Part shown: positions 21,688 to 22,328 of the stretch, piece by piece
Layout: the number at the start of each line of letters is the position of its first letter
Position numbering within the stretch: position 1 is the stretch's first letter
Assembly (NCBI GenBank): GCA_002307175.1
Contig: DBTS01000080.1
Span: 1 to 22,328, forward strand
DNA: 22,328 nucleotides
Direction: 5' to 3'
Origin: Rhodocyclaceae bacterium UBA1310
GTDB taxonomy: Bacteria > Pseudomonadota > Gammaproteobacteria > Burkholderiales > Rhodocyclaceae
Position numbers and translations under genes: made by a program
The notes under the pieces: generated by a model
Databases searched by the model: none
Seen by the model: only the letters and a program-made list of their open reading frames with translations
What the model was told of the DNA's origin: nothing

Positions 21688-22293
21688 ATGATCACCACCG
21701 TCGTCTTCGATCTCGGCAATGTTCTGATTCCGTGGAATCCTTACTGGCTGTTCCGCAAGCTGCTTCCCGATGATGGTGCCGTGGCGCGTTTTCTGCAGGA
21801 GGTGGATTTCGCCGCCTGGAATGCAGACCTGGATGCTGGGCACTCCTTCGCGGAAAGTATTGAGGATCTCGGCCAGCGCTTTCCGCACTACCGCCATCTG
21901 GCGCAGGCATATCTGGATCGCTGGGACGAAGCCATCGGCCCCACCATCCCGGAATCTCTGGCGATACTCCACGAACTCAAAGCTGCAGGCTTACGCGTGC
22001 TTGCCCTCACCAACTTTGCACGGGAAACCTTCGCCAAAACCCGCCTGAGCCGCCCGTTTCTGGCTGAATTCGAAGGCATTGTGGTTTCCGGGGAAGTCCG
22101 GCTCACCAAGCCCGATCCGGCCATCTATGAACTGCTGTTCGAGCGCCACGGCGTATCGGCTGCCGAGGCCGTCTTCATCGACGACAGCGCCGCCAACATC
22201 GCCACCGCCAGTGCGCTAGGCATGCACACGGTACATTTCACCGCACCCGAATGTTTGCGCCCGGCATTGCGTAAGTTGCATCTTCCCGTTTAA
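21688..22293 (+). CDS. HAD family hydrolase, YihX-like
   Basis: A 201-residue haloacid dehalogenase-type phosphatase. Motif I is D8-L-G-N in VFDLGNVLIPWNP; the second acid is Asn, as in YihX, the E. coli sugar phosphatase. Motif II is T108 in ALTNFA, motif III is K141 in LTKPDP, and motif IV is D165-D166 in FIDDSAANI. The cap is a short helical insert at about residues 20-90. I chose the ATG at 21688 because the fold begins directly there; the frame is open to 21514 but those residues overlap the previous gene. No strong ribosome binding site is seen. The substrate is unknown. Confidence 0.88.
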   Translation: MITTVVFDLGNVLIPWNPYWLFRKLLPDDGAVARFLQEVDFAAWNADLDAGHSFAESIEDLGQRFPHYRHLAQAYLDRWDEAIGPTIPESLAILHELKAAGLRVLALTNFARETFAKTRLSRPFLAEFEGIVVSGEVRLTKPDPAIYELLFERHGVSAAEAVFIDDSAANIATASALGMHTVHFTAPECLRPALRKLHLPV

Positions 22294-22304
22294 GAAGCTG
22301 CTCA

Positions 22305-22328
22305 GAAGCTGTTCATGATCTTACTGCG
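22305..22328 (+). mobile_element. Start of a second copy of the inverted-repeat element
   Basis: The last 24 bases match the right end of the element at 8250-8346, read on its minus strand, at 22 of 24 positions; both contain GCTGTTCATGATCTT. TCA precedes it, consistent with a TNA target. A related AGAAGCTGCTC directly precedes AGAAGCTGTTC at 22294-22314. The element runs off the window, so its length and content, and whether it is a full insertion sequence, cannot be seen. Confidence 0.55.

Noticed and set aside
21709..21720. HAD hydrolase inactive because motif I is DLGN
   Set aside because: YihX-type phosphatases have the same DLGN and are active; the other motifs are complete.

Overview
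This 22.3 kb window looks like ordinary chromosome from a betaproteobacterium, perhaps a Rhodocyclales member. The lineage call is inference, from moderately high GC, the fliC-fliC-flaG-fliD-fliS-fliT order followed by a FliK-like/FlhB-like pair and a YcgR protein, a class 2 PyrD, an rsx/rnf operon ending in nth, and a DUF1841 gene. No rRNA, tRNA, CRISPR array or complete insertion sequence was seen. Nearly all genes are on the plus strand; the exception is a glycosyltransferase gene between two flagellin genes.

Positions 1-9130 are a late flagellar block: flagellin 1, a glycosyltransferase on the opposite strand, flagellin 2, flaG, the cap gene fliD, export chaperones fliS and fliT, a FliK-type protein overlapping a stand-alone FlhB C-terminal-like protein, and a c-di-GMP-binding YcgR brake. 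Both flagellin genes end in clear intrinsic terminators. The flagellin 1 leader carries two consecutive hairpins, and the second shows a GGA in a hexaloop, upstream of a Shine-Dalgarno that matches the start of the CsrA recognition consensus. A 97 bp element with terminal inverted repeats lies just upstream of ycgR, and a close relative of one of its ends begins at the right edge of the window.

Positions 9135-11148 hold a cation diffusion facilitator and pyrD (quinone-linked dihydroorotate dehydrogenase). Then comes a 277 bp gap with an operator-like palindrome abutting a sigma-70-like promoter, followed by a tight rsx/rnf operon (11426-19463): rsxA, rsxB, rsxC, a Gfo/Idh/MocA oxidoreductase, rsxD, a riboflavin synthase alpha chain, rsxG, rsxE, nth and a DUF1841 gene. 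RNF is a membrane electron-transfer complex that uses Fe-S clusters, FMN bound covalently to RsxD and RsxG, and other flavins, so a riboflavin synthase gene between the two flavinylated subunits is the most interesting gene-order feature here.

Positions 19464-22328 hold a Tat-exported, probably lipid-anchored metallophosphoesterase preceded by a good Pho-box match, then a HAD hydrolase of the YihX-like type, then the start of the second repeat copy. I found no wholly new system. The best leads are the flavin-supply gene inside the rnf operon, the CsrA-like flagellin leader, the small inverted-repeat element and the Pho-box phosphoesterase.
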